A stretch of 64,000 nt of DNA, from the NCBI GenBank assembly GCA_024235215.1, contig JACKMU010000007.1:248001-312000 (forward strand), in the 5' to 3' direction. Below are positions 1-9,013 of this stretch, piece after piece. How positions within the stretch are numbered: the first letter of the stretch is position 1; every line of letters begins with the position of its first letter. Both the position numbers and the translations under genes were made by a program. The notes under the pieces were generated by a model that did not search any database, had not been told where the DNA came from, and worked only from the letters and a program-made list of their open reading frames with translations. Origin of the DNA: Chromatiaceae bacterium (GTDB taxonomy: Bacteria > Pseudomonadota > Gammaproteobacteria > Chromatiales > Chromatiaceae).

Positions 1-819
1 TCTTTGGTCGGGGTTGATCAAGTTGGCATAGCTTGGATCAATTTTCAAGCGGAGGCAGTCGTTCAGCCAACCGCTGTACCAACTCAGAATCAGCACGGTA
101 TCCAGTTTGCTCCAGGCGGCTGCAACTACCACTGGATCCGCCCTTTCCTCCAGGATAGCGGCAAACTCATTCAATAACTTTACTCTGAGATCCAGCAATT
201 CAGGATTCGCCAATGCGCGTGCGCGCAGCGGTGCCCCGCATGCCAGCGATAGCAGTAGCGCAGCGTCCCCGGTGTCAGTTTCTGCCGTCAACCATTGTTC
301 CGCGATTTGACGGTTGGGTAGCCGCATGCGTAGCTCTCGACAACGGCTGCGAATGGTGACGGGCAGTTTTCCCGGTTGGGCGCTGAGCAACATCATAAAA
401 GTCCGCTCAACCGGCTCTTCAAGCGTTTTGAGCAGGCTGTTTGCCGCAGCCCGGGTCATTGCTTCCGCCGGTTGAATAATGAGGATTTTATAGCCGCCGG
501 TCAGCGCCGTGAGGGACTCTTTCGAAATGAATTCGCGGACCGCGTCAATTACAATTGCTTTACCAGGTTCCTCGGGTTGCAGATATTTAAGATCGGGATG
601 GGTACCAGCCCGGTATAAATCGCATCCCCGACAGCCGCCGCAGGGCTCACCCTGGTCACCCGTACTTTTGCACAGCAGTGAAGCTGCCACCCTCTCCGCG
701 AAATGACGCTTACCCATCCCCTCCTGGCCGGTGATCAGCAGCGCATGCGGCAAGCGGTCGACGCGACGCGTGCGCTGAATCAGCGCCCAATCCGCTGATT
801 GCCAGGGCAGTGATTCCAT
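1..819 (-). CDS. holB: DNA polymerase III subunit delta' (partial, C-terminus beyond window)
   Basis: Clamp-loader subunit of the replicative polymerase. The frame is open from an ATG at 819 to the left edge, so about 273 N-terminal residues are visible and the C-terminus is missing. Visible features are a P-loop-like GQEGMGK at residues 31-37, a zinc-binding cysteine set (C50, C60, C63, C66) and the SLLKTLEEP segment typical of the AAA+ delta'/tau family. It follows tmk with a 10-bp gap, which is the usual tmk-holB order. The start is fixed by the conserved N-terminus reading MESLPWQSADWALI. Confidence 0.93.
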   Translation of the reverse strand, partial: MESLPWQSADWALIQRTRRVDRLPHALLITGQEGMGKRHFAERVAASLLCKSTGDQGEPCGGCRGCDLYRAGTHPDLKYLQPEEPGKAIVIDAVREFISKESLTALTGGYKILIIQPAEAMTRAAANSLLKTLEEPVERTFMMLLSAQPGKLPVTIRSRCRELRMRLPNRQIAEQWLTAETDTGDAALLLSLACGAPLRARALANPELLDLRVKLLNEFAAILEERADPVVVAAAWSKLDTVLILSWYSGWLNDCLRLKIDPSYANLINPDQR

Positions 820-829
820 GCTGTTGGAC

Positions 830-1474
830 TCAGTCACCCAGCGACGCCCGAATAAAAAGGCTCACCAACTCTCCAATCTGCTGCTGTACAAGCGGCAGCG
901 GCAGTGATGCATCCACCACTCGCACCCGTTCCGGTGAAGCGGCAGCGATCTCCAGATAACGCGCCCTCACCCTGTGGAAAAAGTGCTGCTGTTCAATTTC
1001 AAACCGGTCTGGCTCGGATCGCTCGCCTGCACGTGCCAATCCCTCTGCAACCGGTAGATCGAGCAACAGCGTCAAATCTGGCCGCACTCCCCCCTGGGCC
1101 CACCTTTCGAGCACGGCAATTCGTTCGCTATCAATGCCTCTGCCCCCGCCCTGGTAGGCGTATGATGCATCAGTGAATCGGTCGCAGAGGACCCAGCTTC
1201 CGGACGTCAGCGCTGGCTCGATCACGCGGTCAATATGCTCACACCGGGCAGCAAACATTAGCAACAACTCACTTTTCCCTGACATCCCGCTATGCCGGTG
1301 AGACAGCAGCAGGTCTCTGATCTCCTCTCCCAGCAGTGTCCCACCCGGCTCTCTGGTACGCACAACTTTCAGTCCGGATACCTCCAGCATGCGCTGCATA
1401 AAATCAAGGTTACTGCTTTTTCCGGCACCCTCAATTCCTTCGACAGTGATGAATTTTCCTCTGGAGTGCACCAT
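830..1474 (-). CDS. tmk: Thymidylate kinase
   Basis: Phosphorylates dTMP to dTDP in dTTP synthesis. The 214-residue protein has the family P-loop GIEGAGKSS at residues 13-21, the DRF motif at 98-100 followed by SYAYQGGGRG, and a LID segment rich in Arg near residue 150. Length is normal for the family. It lies between mltG (13-bp gap upstream) and holB (10-bp gap downstream), as in many Gammaproteobacteria, and is probably co-transcribed with them. Confidence 0.96.
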   Translation of the reverse strand: MVHSRGKFITVEGIEGAGKSSNLDFMQRMLEVSGLKVVRTREPGGTLLGEEIRDLLLSHRHSGMSGKSELLLMFAARCEHIDRVIEPALTSGSWVLCDRFTDASYAYQGGGRGIDSERIAVLERWAQGGVRPDLTLLLDLPVAEGLARAGERSEPDRFEIEQQHFFHRVRARYLEIAAASPERVRVVDASLPLPLVQQQIGELVSLFIRASLGD

Positions 1475-1487
1475 GTAGACCCTTTTA

Positions 1488-2486
1488 CTAACGCTTCAAC
1501 TGATATTTCCTGACCGCTAAATTGTGCTCGGCGAGGGTATCGGAAAACTGGTGGCTGCCATCTCCCCTCGCCACGAAATAGAGGCTGGTTCCGGGCTGCG
1601 GATGCATCACCGCATCGAGTGCTGCCTCTCCCGGCAACGCGATAGGTGTTGGCGTCAGCCCTCCATGCAGATAGGTATTGTACGGAGTGTCCCGTAGCAG
1701 ATCCCGACGACGGATATCACCGTCATATTCATCGCCCAATCCATAAATTATCGTGGGGTCGGTCTGCAGCAGCATCCCCGCGCGCAGACGCCGGATAAAA
1801 ACACCGGCGATCGCCGGACGTTCGCTCGCCAGCCCTGTCTCCTTTTCCACGATAGAGGCCAGTATCAAGGCTTCATACGGTGTGTTCAACGGCAGACCTG
1901 CGTCCCGCTCCGTCCATTTCTTTTCCAGCAACTTCTGCATCGCCAGGTAGGCACGTTGCAGAAACTTGAGGTCAGTGGTACCTCGTGGAAAGTGGTAGGT
2001 GGTGGGAAGGAAGCGCCCTTCCGGATGCTCTCCGGGATAACCCAGACGCTGCATGATTTCCTGGTGGGATAGGCCTTGCAGCGTGTCGGTCAACACCTCA
2101 TTGGCCTGCACAACATCCAACATCTGACTGAAATTCCACCCTTCGACGATCGTTAGCGAATGGCTAACCACACGTCCCGATACCAGCAGTTCCAACAGCT
2201 GCTCAGGTGTGGTTGTGGCGGCGATGAAATACTCCCCCGCTTTTATCCGATGCGCCTGTTGGTTCCAACGCGCCAACAAGCGCAGGAAGAGCGGATTCTC
2301 GATATACCCTTTCTGCTCCAGGTCGGCGGCCAGTGAGGTGATCGATGAGCCCGGATCGATGAGGTAGTTGACGCCTTCTGGCGGAAGCTGTAACGGAGTC
2401 TGCACAAAACGATCGAATTCCAGCATCATCCAACCGGCAGCCAGGCTTACAGCAATGATAAATAGTCCCAGAATTCGATGAACCAT
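1488..2486 (-). CDS. mltG: Endolytic murein transglycosylase MltG
   Basis: Inner-membrane lytic transglycosylase (YceG family) thought to cut nascent glycan strands and so set glycan chain length. The protein starts with a single hydrophobic signal anchor (residues about 4-20) and carries the YceG signature IVEKETGLASERP, with the putative catalytic Glu, followed by QTDPTIIYGLG. I place the start at ATG 2486; a GTG directly before it (2489) is an alternative that adds one residue. Length of 332 residues is typical. It sits between pabC and tmk, the standard order. Confidence 0.95.
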   Translation of the reverse strand: MVHRILGLFIIAVSLAAGWMMLEFDRFVQTPLQLPPEGVNYLIDPGSSITSLAADLEQKGYIENPLFLRLLARWNQQAHRIKAGEYFIAATTTPEQLLELLVSGRVVSHSLTIVEGWNFSQMLDVVQANEVLTDTLQGLSHQEIMQRLGYPGEHPEGRFLPTTYHFPRGTTDLKFLQRAYLAMQKLLEKKWTERDAGLPLNTPYEALILASIVEKETGLASERPAIAGVFIRRLRAGMLLQTDPTIIYGLGDEYDGDIRRRDLLRDTPYNTYLHGGLTPTPIALPGEAALDAVMHPQPGTSLYFVARGDGSHQFSDTLAEHNLAVRKYQLKR

Positions 2487-2505
2487 CACTTCACGACACC
2501 TGAAT

Positions 2506-3372
2506 TCAGCCGAATTGGAAACCGCTTTGCTTTACCGCAGCAACCAGCCGTGGCGGCACCCTATGCGCATCGTACAACCATTCTCCCAGCTTGCGCACGG
2601 GCCAGATGCCAATCAGGGAGTTGGTAAGAAATAACGCATCGGCCGTCTGCAGATGATGTAGCAACAGATTTTCGATAACAGGGATCAAGCCCAGCTGATC
2701 CGCCTGCTCCAGCACCAGCTCGCGCATCACGCCGGCAACGCCACAGCGACTGAGTTCGGACGTGGTCAGACGCTCTCCGTGGAGAAGAAACAGGTTGCTC
2801 ATGGTACCTTCGACCACCCTGCCCTCAGAATCCAGCAACAACCCTTCGGCGATCTCCAGGTCATCCCACTCCGCCCGTGCCATCACCTGCTCCAGGCGAT
2901 TCAGCGTCTTCAGTCCCGCCAGCAATGGATTGCAGCCGAGCCGGGTGGTGCAGAAACGCACCTGGACACCTGTAATTGACCACTCCTCCGGATATGCCGG
3001 CCACGCTGAGAAGTTCACCAGCCGGGTTGGTGCCTGGTGTTTTTGCGCAGGACGATAGCCTCGACCGCCGCTTCCCCGGGTGAGTATGATCTTGACAACA
3101 CCATGGGACCTCTCGCCAATCTCCAGATAGACCTCTTCAAGCAATCTATTGGCGTCTGGAAATTCGATACCCAGGCGTCGACAGCCCAGTTCCAATCGTG
3201 TCATGTGGCGTTGCCAGAGACAGGGCTCTCCTGCTACGACTGCCAGGGTTTCAAACAGTCCGTCGCCATAGTGCAGTCCCCGGTCCAGTGCAGAGATTGT
3301 GGCACTCGCGCTTCCGTTGATCAGCAAACCGCTTCTCCGAATAGACAAAAAAGGCGGGGTTGCAATACCCAC
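2506..3372 (-). CDS. pabC: Aminodeoxychorismate lyase
   Basis: PLP-dependent fold-type IV enzyme that releases pyruvate from 4-amino-4-deoxychorismate to give p-aminobenzoate for folate. The segment ALDRGLHYGDGLFET near residues 28-42 and the C-terminal FLTNSLIGIWPV region are characteristic of PabC. The PLP lysine is expected in the GLKTLNRLEQV segment. The start is uncertain: the GTG at 3372 has no clear Shine-Dalgarno sequence, and a shorter start nearer residue 14 is possible. The position between fabF and mltG supports pabC over a branched-chain aminotransferase. Confidence 0.9.
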   Translation of the reverse strand: MGIATPPFLSIRRSGLLINGSASATISALDRGLHYGDGLFETLAVVAGEPCLWQRHMTRLELGCRRLGIEFPDANRLLEEVYLEIGERSHGVVKIILTRGSGGRGYRPAQKHQAPTRLVNFSAWPAYPEEWSITGVQVRFCTTRLGCNPLLAGLKTLNRLEQVMARAEWDDLEIAEGLLLDSEGRVVEGTMSNLFLLHGERLTTSELSRCGVAGVMRELVLEQADQLGLIPVIENLLLHHLQTADALFLTNSLIGIWPVRKLGEWLYDAHRVPPRLVAAVKQSGFQFG

Positions 3373-3434
3373 CTTTCATGTTGCTACCTGGCGCCGTCCC
3401 GCGCCATTCCCGGGGGAATGACGCTGGTGTTGAG

Positions 3435-4679
3435 TCAATCCGTCATGCGCCGAAATACCAGTGTGCCATTGGTTCCACCAAAACCGAACGAGTTGGAGAT
3501 CGCAATGTCGATCTTCATCTCCCGTGCCGTGTTGGGGACATAGTCGAGATCACACTCCGGATCCGGGTTTTCCAGATTGATGGTGGGAGGAGCGACCTGA
3601 TGGTAAATAGCCAGTGCGGTGAACACGGCCTCAGCACCACCTGCAGCACCGAGCATGTGACCAGTCATCGATTTGGTCGAACTCATCGCCAGTTTGTAGG
3701 CGTGATCACCAAAGGCTTGTTTGACACCTTGGGTTTCGGCGATATCACCAGCCGGAGTGGAGGTACCATGAGCGTTGATATAGTTGACCTGATCGATATT
3801 GACCCTGGCGTCCTCAAGCGCGATCCGCATACACTCACAGGCACCTATGCCCTTCGGAGAGGGAGCTGTCATGTGGTAGGCATCGGAATTCATTCCGATG
3901 CCGATGATCTCGGCGTAGATCTTGGCTCCGCGTGCTCTGGCATGTTCATACTCCTCGAGCACCATTACGCCGGCACCATCACTCAGCACAAACCCATCCC
4001 TGTCTCTGTCCCACGGCCTGCTGGCCCCTTCCGGATCCTCATTTCTAGTGGAGAGCGCCCGAGCCGCGGCAAAGCCGCCTAAACCAACCGGGGAGGTCGC
4101 CATCTCTGCGCCACCAGCGATCATGATATCGATATAGCCGTGTCGGATCAGCCGTGCTGCATCACCAATGGCATGAGTACCGGAACTGCACGCTGAAACG
4201 ATAGAATAGTTGGGACCTTTGAGACCGTACTTGATGGAAAGGTTGCCTGCAACCATGTTGACGATATTGGCTGGTACGAAAAATGGTGAAATCTTTTTCG
4301 GACCTTTCTCCATATAGATCTGGTAGTTGTTCTCGATGCCGGTGATACCACCTATGCCAGATCCGATGCCGACGCCGATTCGACGTGTCGTCTCTTCGCT
4401 TATTTCAAACCCACTCTCTTCGATCGCCTGGCTACCGGCAGCCACGCCATAATGGATAAACTTATCCATTTTTTTGGCATCTTTGGCTGAAACGTACTGG
4501 GTGATATCGAAGTCGTAAATTGGTCCACCAAAGCGGACCGGAAATGGCTCTACATCAAAATGGGTAATTGGCTTGATCCCGCTTCTTCCGGCAATGATGT
4601 TATCCCAGGACTCTTTCACGGTATGACCCACTGGCGCAACCATACCGAGTCCGGTTATGACAACCCTTCTTCGAGACAT
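3435..4679 (-). CDS. fabF: Beta-ketoacyl-ACP synthase II
   Basis: Elongating condensing enzyme of type II fatty acid synthesis, extending acyl-ACP with malonyl-ACP. Catalytic Cys164 lies in SACSSGTHA, and the two catalytic histidines lie in NAHGTSTPAGD and GHMLGAAGG. At 414 residues it matches FabF length. An ATG at 4679 is preceded by an AAGG element. It is downstream of acpP (135-bp gap) and upstream of pabC, the canonical order. A CATTCCC/GGGAATG inverted repeat at 3405-3420 sits in the spacer to pabC. Confidence 0.97.
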   Translation of the reverse strand: MSRRRVVITGLGMVAPVGHTVKESWDNIIAGRSGIKPITHFDVEPFPVRFGGPIYDFDITQYVSAKDAKKMDKFIHYGVAAGSQAIEESGFEISEETTRRIGVGIGSGIGGITGIENNYQIYMEKGPKKISPFFVPANIVNMVAGNLSIKYGLKGPNYSIVSACSSGTHAIGDAARLIRHGYIDIMIAGGAEMATSPVGLGGFAAARALSTRNEDPEGASRPWDRDRDGFVLSDGAGVMVLEEYEHARARGAKIYAEIIGIGMNSDAYHMTAPSPKGIGACECMRIALEDARVNIDQVNYINAHGTSTPAGDIAETQGVKQAFGDHAYKLAMSSTKSMTGHMLGAAGGAEAVFTALAIYHQVAPPTINLENPDPECDLDYVPNTAREMKIDIAISNSFGFGGTNGTLVFRRMTD

Positions 4680-4814
4680 GTAAGGAGTACCTTGCGTATA
4701 GACTGAAACTAATTGGTCAACAGACTGTGATCTGCACTGGAAGCTGCAACCAGCGCAGGCCAGTGAAAAAGGGGTTGTCTTCCCCGGACGTCACATCACA
4801 GCGTCCGCAGTTGG

Positions 4815-5051
4815 TCAGCTGCTGTGTGCCTTGATATATTCGATCGCTTGCTTGACCGTGGTGATTTTCTCCGCATCTTCATCCGGTATCTCGGTCTCGA
4901 ACTCCTCTTCCAATGCCATTACCAGTTCGACAGTATCCAGAGAGTCAGCACCGAGGTCATCGACGAAAGAGGCATCGATGGTCACTTCATCTTCGGTGAC
5001 ACCCAGTTGTTCAATGACGATCTTTTTTACACGTTCTTCGATAGTGCTCAT
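4815..5051 (-). CDS. acpP: Acyl carrier protein
   Basis: 78-residue carrier of growing acyl chains in fatty acid synthesis. The phosphopantetheine attachment serine is S37 in GADSLD. The ATG at 5051 has a strong Shine-Dalgarno sequence, AAGGAG, 8 nt upstream, so the open frame reaching 5138 is not all coding. The acidic helix II after S37 is typical of AcpP. It lies between fabG and fabF. Confidence 0.98.
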   Translation of the reverse strand: MSTIEERVKKIVIEQLGVTEDEVTIDASFVDDLGADSLDTVELVMALEEEFETEIPDEDAEKITTVKQAIEYIKAHSS

Positions 5052-5105
5052 GGTAGGTAGCTCCTTTATTGTCAAGTTTTGTGATGCAATCGCAACGGAT
5101 GGGGT

Positions 5106-5134
5106 ATTGTATTCACAAAGCCATAAAGTTGAAA
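5106..5134 (-). promoter_or_regulatory. Possible acpP promoter
   Basis: On the minus strand TTTCAA and TACAAT are separated by 17 bp in the fabG-acpP spacer. The -10 is good and the -35 weak (3 of 6 consensus positions). A promoter here would let acpP be expressed above the rest of the cluster, as is common, but this is inference. Confidence 0.3.
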
Positions 5135-5242
5135 GCAATTGTGGGTGACTGACAGTTATAAAAAGGTTGTTGAAAATCTCAAAGAATCGGTAGGTTCAGG
5201 CCATTCGTTGCACTATTCCGGTTCATGAACAGAACGCGTCGA

Positions 5243-5983
5243 TCAAGCCATGTACATGCCACCGTTAACGTGAATGGTCTCGCCGGTGATATAACCGGCC
5301 TCTGGTGAGGCCAGAAATGCGACCACACTGGCTATCTCCTCCACCTGCCCAAGGCGGCCCAAGGGAATACTTGACAGCAGTGTCTGGCGCTGCTCCTCCG
5401 ACAACTCTCTGGTCATATCGGTGTCGATAAATCCGGGAGCAACCGCATTCACGGTAATGCCTCTGGAGCCGACCTCTCTGGCCAACGATTTGGTAAAACC
5501 GATCATGCCCGCTTTTGCTGCGGCATAGTTACTCTGACCTATATTACCAGTGGCACCTACGACCGACGCTATATTGATGATTCTCCCCTTTCGGGCTTTC
5601 ATCATGCCGCGCAAACAGCCTTTGCATAAACGATAAAGGGAGGTCAGGTTAGTCGCAATTATCGCGTCCCACTCATCCTCTTTCATGCGCATGAGTAGGT
5701 TGTCGCGGGTGATTCCGGCGTTGTTTACCAGTATGCCGGGAGCAGCATATTCCCGGGTAACCTTCTCCAGCAGATCAGTCACCGCATTTTGATCCGTGAC
5801 ATCGAGTACCATGCCCCGACCCTGGATCCCACTCACCCGGAAATGGTCGCTGATTGCCGTTGCTCCAGATTCAGTGGTCGCCGTACCTACTATGCTACCA
5901 CCCAGATCTCCGAGTCTGGTCGCGATCGCTTTGCCGATCCCTCGGCTTGCACCTGTTACCAGAATAACCTGATTTGCGAACAT
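5243..5983 (-). CDS. fabG: 3-oxoacyl-ACP reductase
   Basis: NADPH-dependent short-chain dehydrogenase that reduces 3-ketoacyl-ACP. The 246-residue protein has the nucleotide-binding GASRGIG at residues 11-17, the NNAG motif, and the catalytic Ser with YAAAK. The ATG at 5983 is preferred because GGGGAG lies about 8 nt upstream and the protein then begins MFANQVILVTG; a TTG at 6001 would add six residues. It directly follows fabH, with only 14 bp between, so the fabD gene usually found here is absent. Confidence 0.96.
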   Translation of the reverse strand: MFANQVILVTGASRGIGKAIATRLGDLGGSIVGTATTESGATAISDHFRVSGIQGRGMVLDVTDQNAVTDLLEKVTREYAAPGILVNNAGITRDNLLMRMKEDEWDAIIATNLTSLYRLCKGCLRGMMKARKGRIINIASVVGATGNIGQSNYAAAKAGMIGFTKSLAREVGSRGITVNAVAPGFIDTDMTRELSEEQRQTLLSSIPLGRLGQVEEIASVVAFLASPEAGYITGETIHVNGGMYMA

Positions 5984-5997
5984 GCGGATACTCCCCG

Positions 5998-6966
5998 TCA
6001 ATATTTGATCAGTGCCGATCCCCAGGTGAAGCCACCCCCGAAAGCCTCCATCAGCAGGGTTTCGCCCCGCTTGATCCTTCCGTCCCGCACCGCGGCATCG
6101 AAGGCCAGTGGAACAGATGCAGCCGAGGTGTTGCCATGCTCGGCAACGGTAACCACTACGCGCTCCAACGGCAGCTGCAACTTCCTGGCAATACCGCGAA
6201 TAATTCTGAAGTTTGCCTGGTGAGGAATCAGCCAGTCGACGTCCGATTTCTCCAGCCCATTGTGCAGCAAGGTCTCATCCACGATTCGACCCAGCGTGTT
6301 GACCGCCATTTTGAAGACTTCATTGCCCCGCATCTCCACGAATGCGCGTTCTCTCTGCACTTGGTCATAGCCCTGGGAGACACCATCGGGAACGTGTAGC
6401 AATTTGGCATAATCACCATCGGCGTGCAGGTGGGTGGAGAGTATTCCGGGCTCTCTGCTCGCTTCCAATACCACCGCACCGGCGCCGTCACCAAAGAGGA
6501 CGCAAGTGCCTCTGTCCTTCCAGTTGAGAATCCGGGAGAAGGTCTCCGCGCCAACAACGAGGGCACAGGTTGCGCTTCCGGCACGAATGAAATTATCCGC
6601 TACCGCCAGTGCATAGACGAACCCTGTGCAGACTGCCTGTACATCAAACGCAGCACATCCATGAATATCCAGTCTGCTCTGTAGCAGGCAGGCGGTACTG
6701 GGAAAAATTTGATCGGGTGTAGTGGTGGCGAGCACGATCAGGTCTATATCACGCGCCCCTTTTTCTGCCGCTTCCATCGCCCGGCGTGCCGCCTGTTCGG
6801 CCAGATCACAGGTTGTCTCGTTTTCACCCGCTATGTGCCGCTGTTTGATACCGGTTCGTTCTTGGATCCACTGATCCGAGGTATCCACGAACTTTTCCAG
6901 GTCCTGATTGGTCAGCACCTTTTCCGGGAGGTAGCCGCCTGTACCGATGATACGAGAATAGATCAT
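5998..6966 (-). CDS. fabH: Beta-ketoacyl-ACP synthase III
   Basis: Starts fatty acid synthesis by condensing acetyl-CoA with malonyl-ACP. The catalytic triad is visible as Cys113 (AVCTGF), His in PHQANFRI and Asn in EHGNTSAAS. Length of 322 residues is usual. Its ATG overlaps the plsX stop by 4 bp (ATGA), indicating translational coupling with plsX. Confidence 0.97.
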   Translation of the reverse strand: MIYSRIIGTGGYLPEKVLTNQDLEKFVDTSDQWIQERTGIKQRHIAGENETTCDLAEQAARRAMEAAEKGARDIDLIVLATTTPDQIFPSTACLLQSRLDIHGCAAFDVQAVCTGFVYALAVADNFIRAGSATCALVVGAETFSRILNWKDRGTCVLFGDGAGAVVLEASREPGILSTHLHADGDYAKLLHVPDGVSQGYDQVQRERAFVEMRGNEVFKMAVNTLGRIVDETLLHNGLEKSDVDWLIPHQANFRIIRGIARKLQLPLERVVVTVAEHGNTSAASVPLAFDAAVRDGRIKRGETLLMEAFGGGFTWGSALIKY

Positions 6967-7994
6967 TCGCCAGCTCCTATGTAAAGCTGCGCAGCGACAC
7001 CTGCAGCAATCCTCTCCGAAACGTTGCTTTGCACCGCTTTTTTAGCAACGATAATCGCGTTCTCGAACGCGAGCGCGTCGGCTCCACCATGGCTTTTAAT
7101 CACTATTCCACGCAACCCGAGCAGACTCGCGCCGTTGTGTCGCCTGGGGTCCACCTTACGCCGAAAATTCTTCAGAACCGGCAGTGCGACCAAACCAGCA
7201 AAACGTGTGAATATATTCCTGTTGAACTCCATCTTGATAAAGTGGGTCAACATTTTCGCTACGCCTTCGGAACTTTTAAGCGCGACGTTGCCGACGAATC
7301 CATCAGTTACCACGACATCCGCGTTGCCTTTGTAGATGCCATCGCCTTCGATATAGCCAATGTAGTTCAACGTGCTTTTACTCAGCAGGAGATGAGCGTT
7401 TTTTACCTGCTCGTTCCCTTTGATCTCCTCTTCGCCGATGTTAAGCAGGCCGATTCTCGGGCGGTCGATCGTCTCATCCACTGCAGCGACGAGTTCACTC
7501 CCCATAACTGCAAACTGAAACAGGTGTTGGCTGGTGCAGTCCACGTTGGCGCCCAGATCGAGTACCCAGGTACGTCCAGTCATTGAAGGAATAGCGGTTA
7601 TAATGGCCGGGCGATCGACATGTGGCAGCATTTTCAGAACAAACCGCGCTGTAGCCATCAGCGCACCGGTATTACCGGCGCTGACACAGGCATCTGCAAT
7701 GCCATCCTTTACCAGATCGAGGGCCACCCGCATGGAGGAGTCTTTTTTTCCACGCAACGCTTTCGAAGGCTCTTCATCCATACCCACTTCCTGGGATGCA
7801 TGGTGTATGCGGAGACGGTCGCTCAGTTGCCGATCACTGAGATGGGTAGTAATAACCTCTTCACGCCCCACCAGAATGATATCGACCTGTGGATTGGATT
7901 GAAGGAATCGAACTGCCGCTGGTACTACGACACTCGCCCCGTGATCTCCCCCCAGCGCATCCAGCGCGATGGTTATTCGCTTGCCTTGGCTCAT
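6963..7994 (-). CDS. plsX: Phosphate acyltransferase PlsX
   Basis: Makes acyl-phosphate from acyl-ACP, the first step of phospholipid synthesis by the PlsX/PlsY route. The protein opens with the family motif ALDALGGDHG and contains SAGNTGALMA and NIGEEEIKGNE, both conserved in PlsX. It has 343 residues. It lies between rpmF (98-bp gap) and fabH (4-bp overlap). Confidence 0.97.
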   Translation of the reverse strand: MSQGKRITIALDALGGDHGASVVVPAAVRFLQSNPQVDIILVGREEVITTHLSDRQLSDRLRIHHASQEVGMDEEPSKALRGKKDSSMRVALDLVKDGIADACVSAGNTGALMATARFVLKMLPHVDRPAIITAIPSMTGRTWVLDLGANVDCTSQHLFQFAVMGSELVAAVDETIDRPRIGLLNIGEEEIKGNEQVKNAHLLLSKSTLNYIGYIEGDGIYKGNADVVVTDGFVGNVALKSSEGVAKMLTHFIKMEFNRNIFTRFAGLVALPVLKNFRRKVDPRRHNGASLLGLRGIVIKSHGGADALAFENAIIVAKKAVQSNVSERIAAGVAAQLYIGAGE

Positions 7995-8092
7995 TCTGGT
8001 CGATGCCGTACCTGATATGGGCTACACGCTGTTGGCTGCCTATTGCTAACCGCGGCAGTTGACAGATCATTCAGGGTCATCACAATCGGTGG

Positions 8093-8272
8093 CTATTCTT
8101 CCTTGCCTGCAACCACTTTACGACCGCGATAGAAGCCATCGGGCGTAACATTGTGGCGCAGATGAGTCTCCCCGGTGGTGGGGTCTATCGACAGTGACTC
8201 GGCTTTCAGCGCGTCATGGGAACGGCGCATACCACGCTTGGAAGGGGTTTTTCTGCTCTTTTGAACCGCCAT
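8093..8272 (-). CDS. rpmF: 50S ribosomal protein L32
   Basis: A 59-residue basic protein of the large ribosomal subunit. It begins MAVQKSRKTPSKRGMRRSHD, the classic L32 N-terminus, and ends GRKVVAGKEE. The cysteine zinc finger of some L32 proteins is absent, as in other Gammaproteobacteria. It sits between yceD and plsX, its usual place, and is short enough to be missed by length cutoffs. Confidence 0.96.
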   Translation of the reverse strand: MAVQKSRKTPSKRGMRRSHDALKAESLSIDPTTGETHLRHNVTPDGFYRGRKVVAGKEE

Positions 8273-8305
8273 TGCTACAGGCTCCTAAATACTTGTTGTT
8301 CAAAT

Positions 8306-8833
8306 CTACTTGTTCAGCTTCAAACTGGACAAAATGGAAAACGGGCTCACCGGGCCACTCTCTTCCCGGTCGTCATGACGCTCTGTTACCGCCGTGTCGG
8401 ACTTGGCCATCGCACAATCTTCCAGTGCATGCATCGGCACCAGGGGAATCGCAAGCAACAACTCCTCTTCCACCAGTTCCTGAATGCGCAATGTACCATC
8501 CTCGACCAGTACCGGCTCGCACTCCTCCGGAATTCTATCCGCCTCCGAGGGGACCTCAATCACAACAAGTTCCGGTCTGGCATCCACTGACAATACCACC
8601 TTCTCGAGACAGCGCTGACACTCAAGCGCCAGTGCGGCGCGCACAAATCCCTCTATTTTTACCCGGTTCTGTTGGTCCTGACTGAACTTCAATTGGAATT
8701 GAACACTCCCTTCAGAGTCCAGCAGCACTGCGACCATGCGAGAAAGTGATGCAAGTTCGATCTCTCCGGCAATGACGCTGCCGCGCTCCGCCAGACGCCA
8801 AGGGTCAACAGTTTCAGGTGGTCGAGCCGACAT
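8306..8833 (-). CDS. yceD: 23S rRNA accumulation protein YceD (DUF177)
   Basis: YceD/DUF177 protein, linked to 23S rRNA accumulation and nearly always encoded just upstream of rpmF. The 175-residue protein is acidic and has the CxxC motif in LECQRCLE near the middle and the acidic C-terminal half seen in the family. Upstream of the ATG at 8833 there is no Shine-Dalgarno sequence. A promoter whose start site would fall about 3 nt before the ATG lies directly upstream, so the message may be leaderless. Confidence 0.9.
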   Translation of the reverse strand: MSARPPETVDPWRLAERGSVIAGEIELASLSRMVAVLLDSEGSVQFQLKFSQDQQNRVKIEGFVRAALALECQRCLEKVVLSVDARPELVVIEVPSEADRIPEECEPVLVEDGTLRIQELVEEELLLAIPLVPMHALEDCAMAKSDTAVTERHDDREESGPVSPFSILSSLKLNK

Positions 8834-8842
8834 AAGCGGGCA

Positions 8843-8871
8843 ATAATATTACGGCAAACCCGACACGTCAA
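8843..8871 (-). promoter_or_regulatory. Putative sigma70 promoter of the yceD-rpmF-plsX-fab cluster
   Basis: On the minus strand TTGACG (5 of 6) and TATTAT (5 of 6) are separated by 17 bp. The expected start site, near 8836, is only about 3 nt ahead of the yceD ATG. It is the best promoter match in the 180-bp spacer between yceD and oadB. Confidence 0.6.
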
Positions 8872-9013
8872 AATATTATGTCGATTCACCGGTTTAGCGT
8901 ATATGATCCGATGCCGGACCGACGCAGTTTCAAGGAAGGGGTGTAATGCCTGCCACGGATCAGCTGTCTCCCTCTTACAGTCACTTCGCTATGGATAGCA
9001 CGTTGCGCCGTGC

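Noticed and set aside
8946..9013. Small plus-strand frame with an AAGGAAGGGG element ahead
   Set aside because: It runs into the oadB gene in the antisense direction with no recognisable protein.
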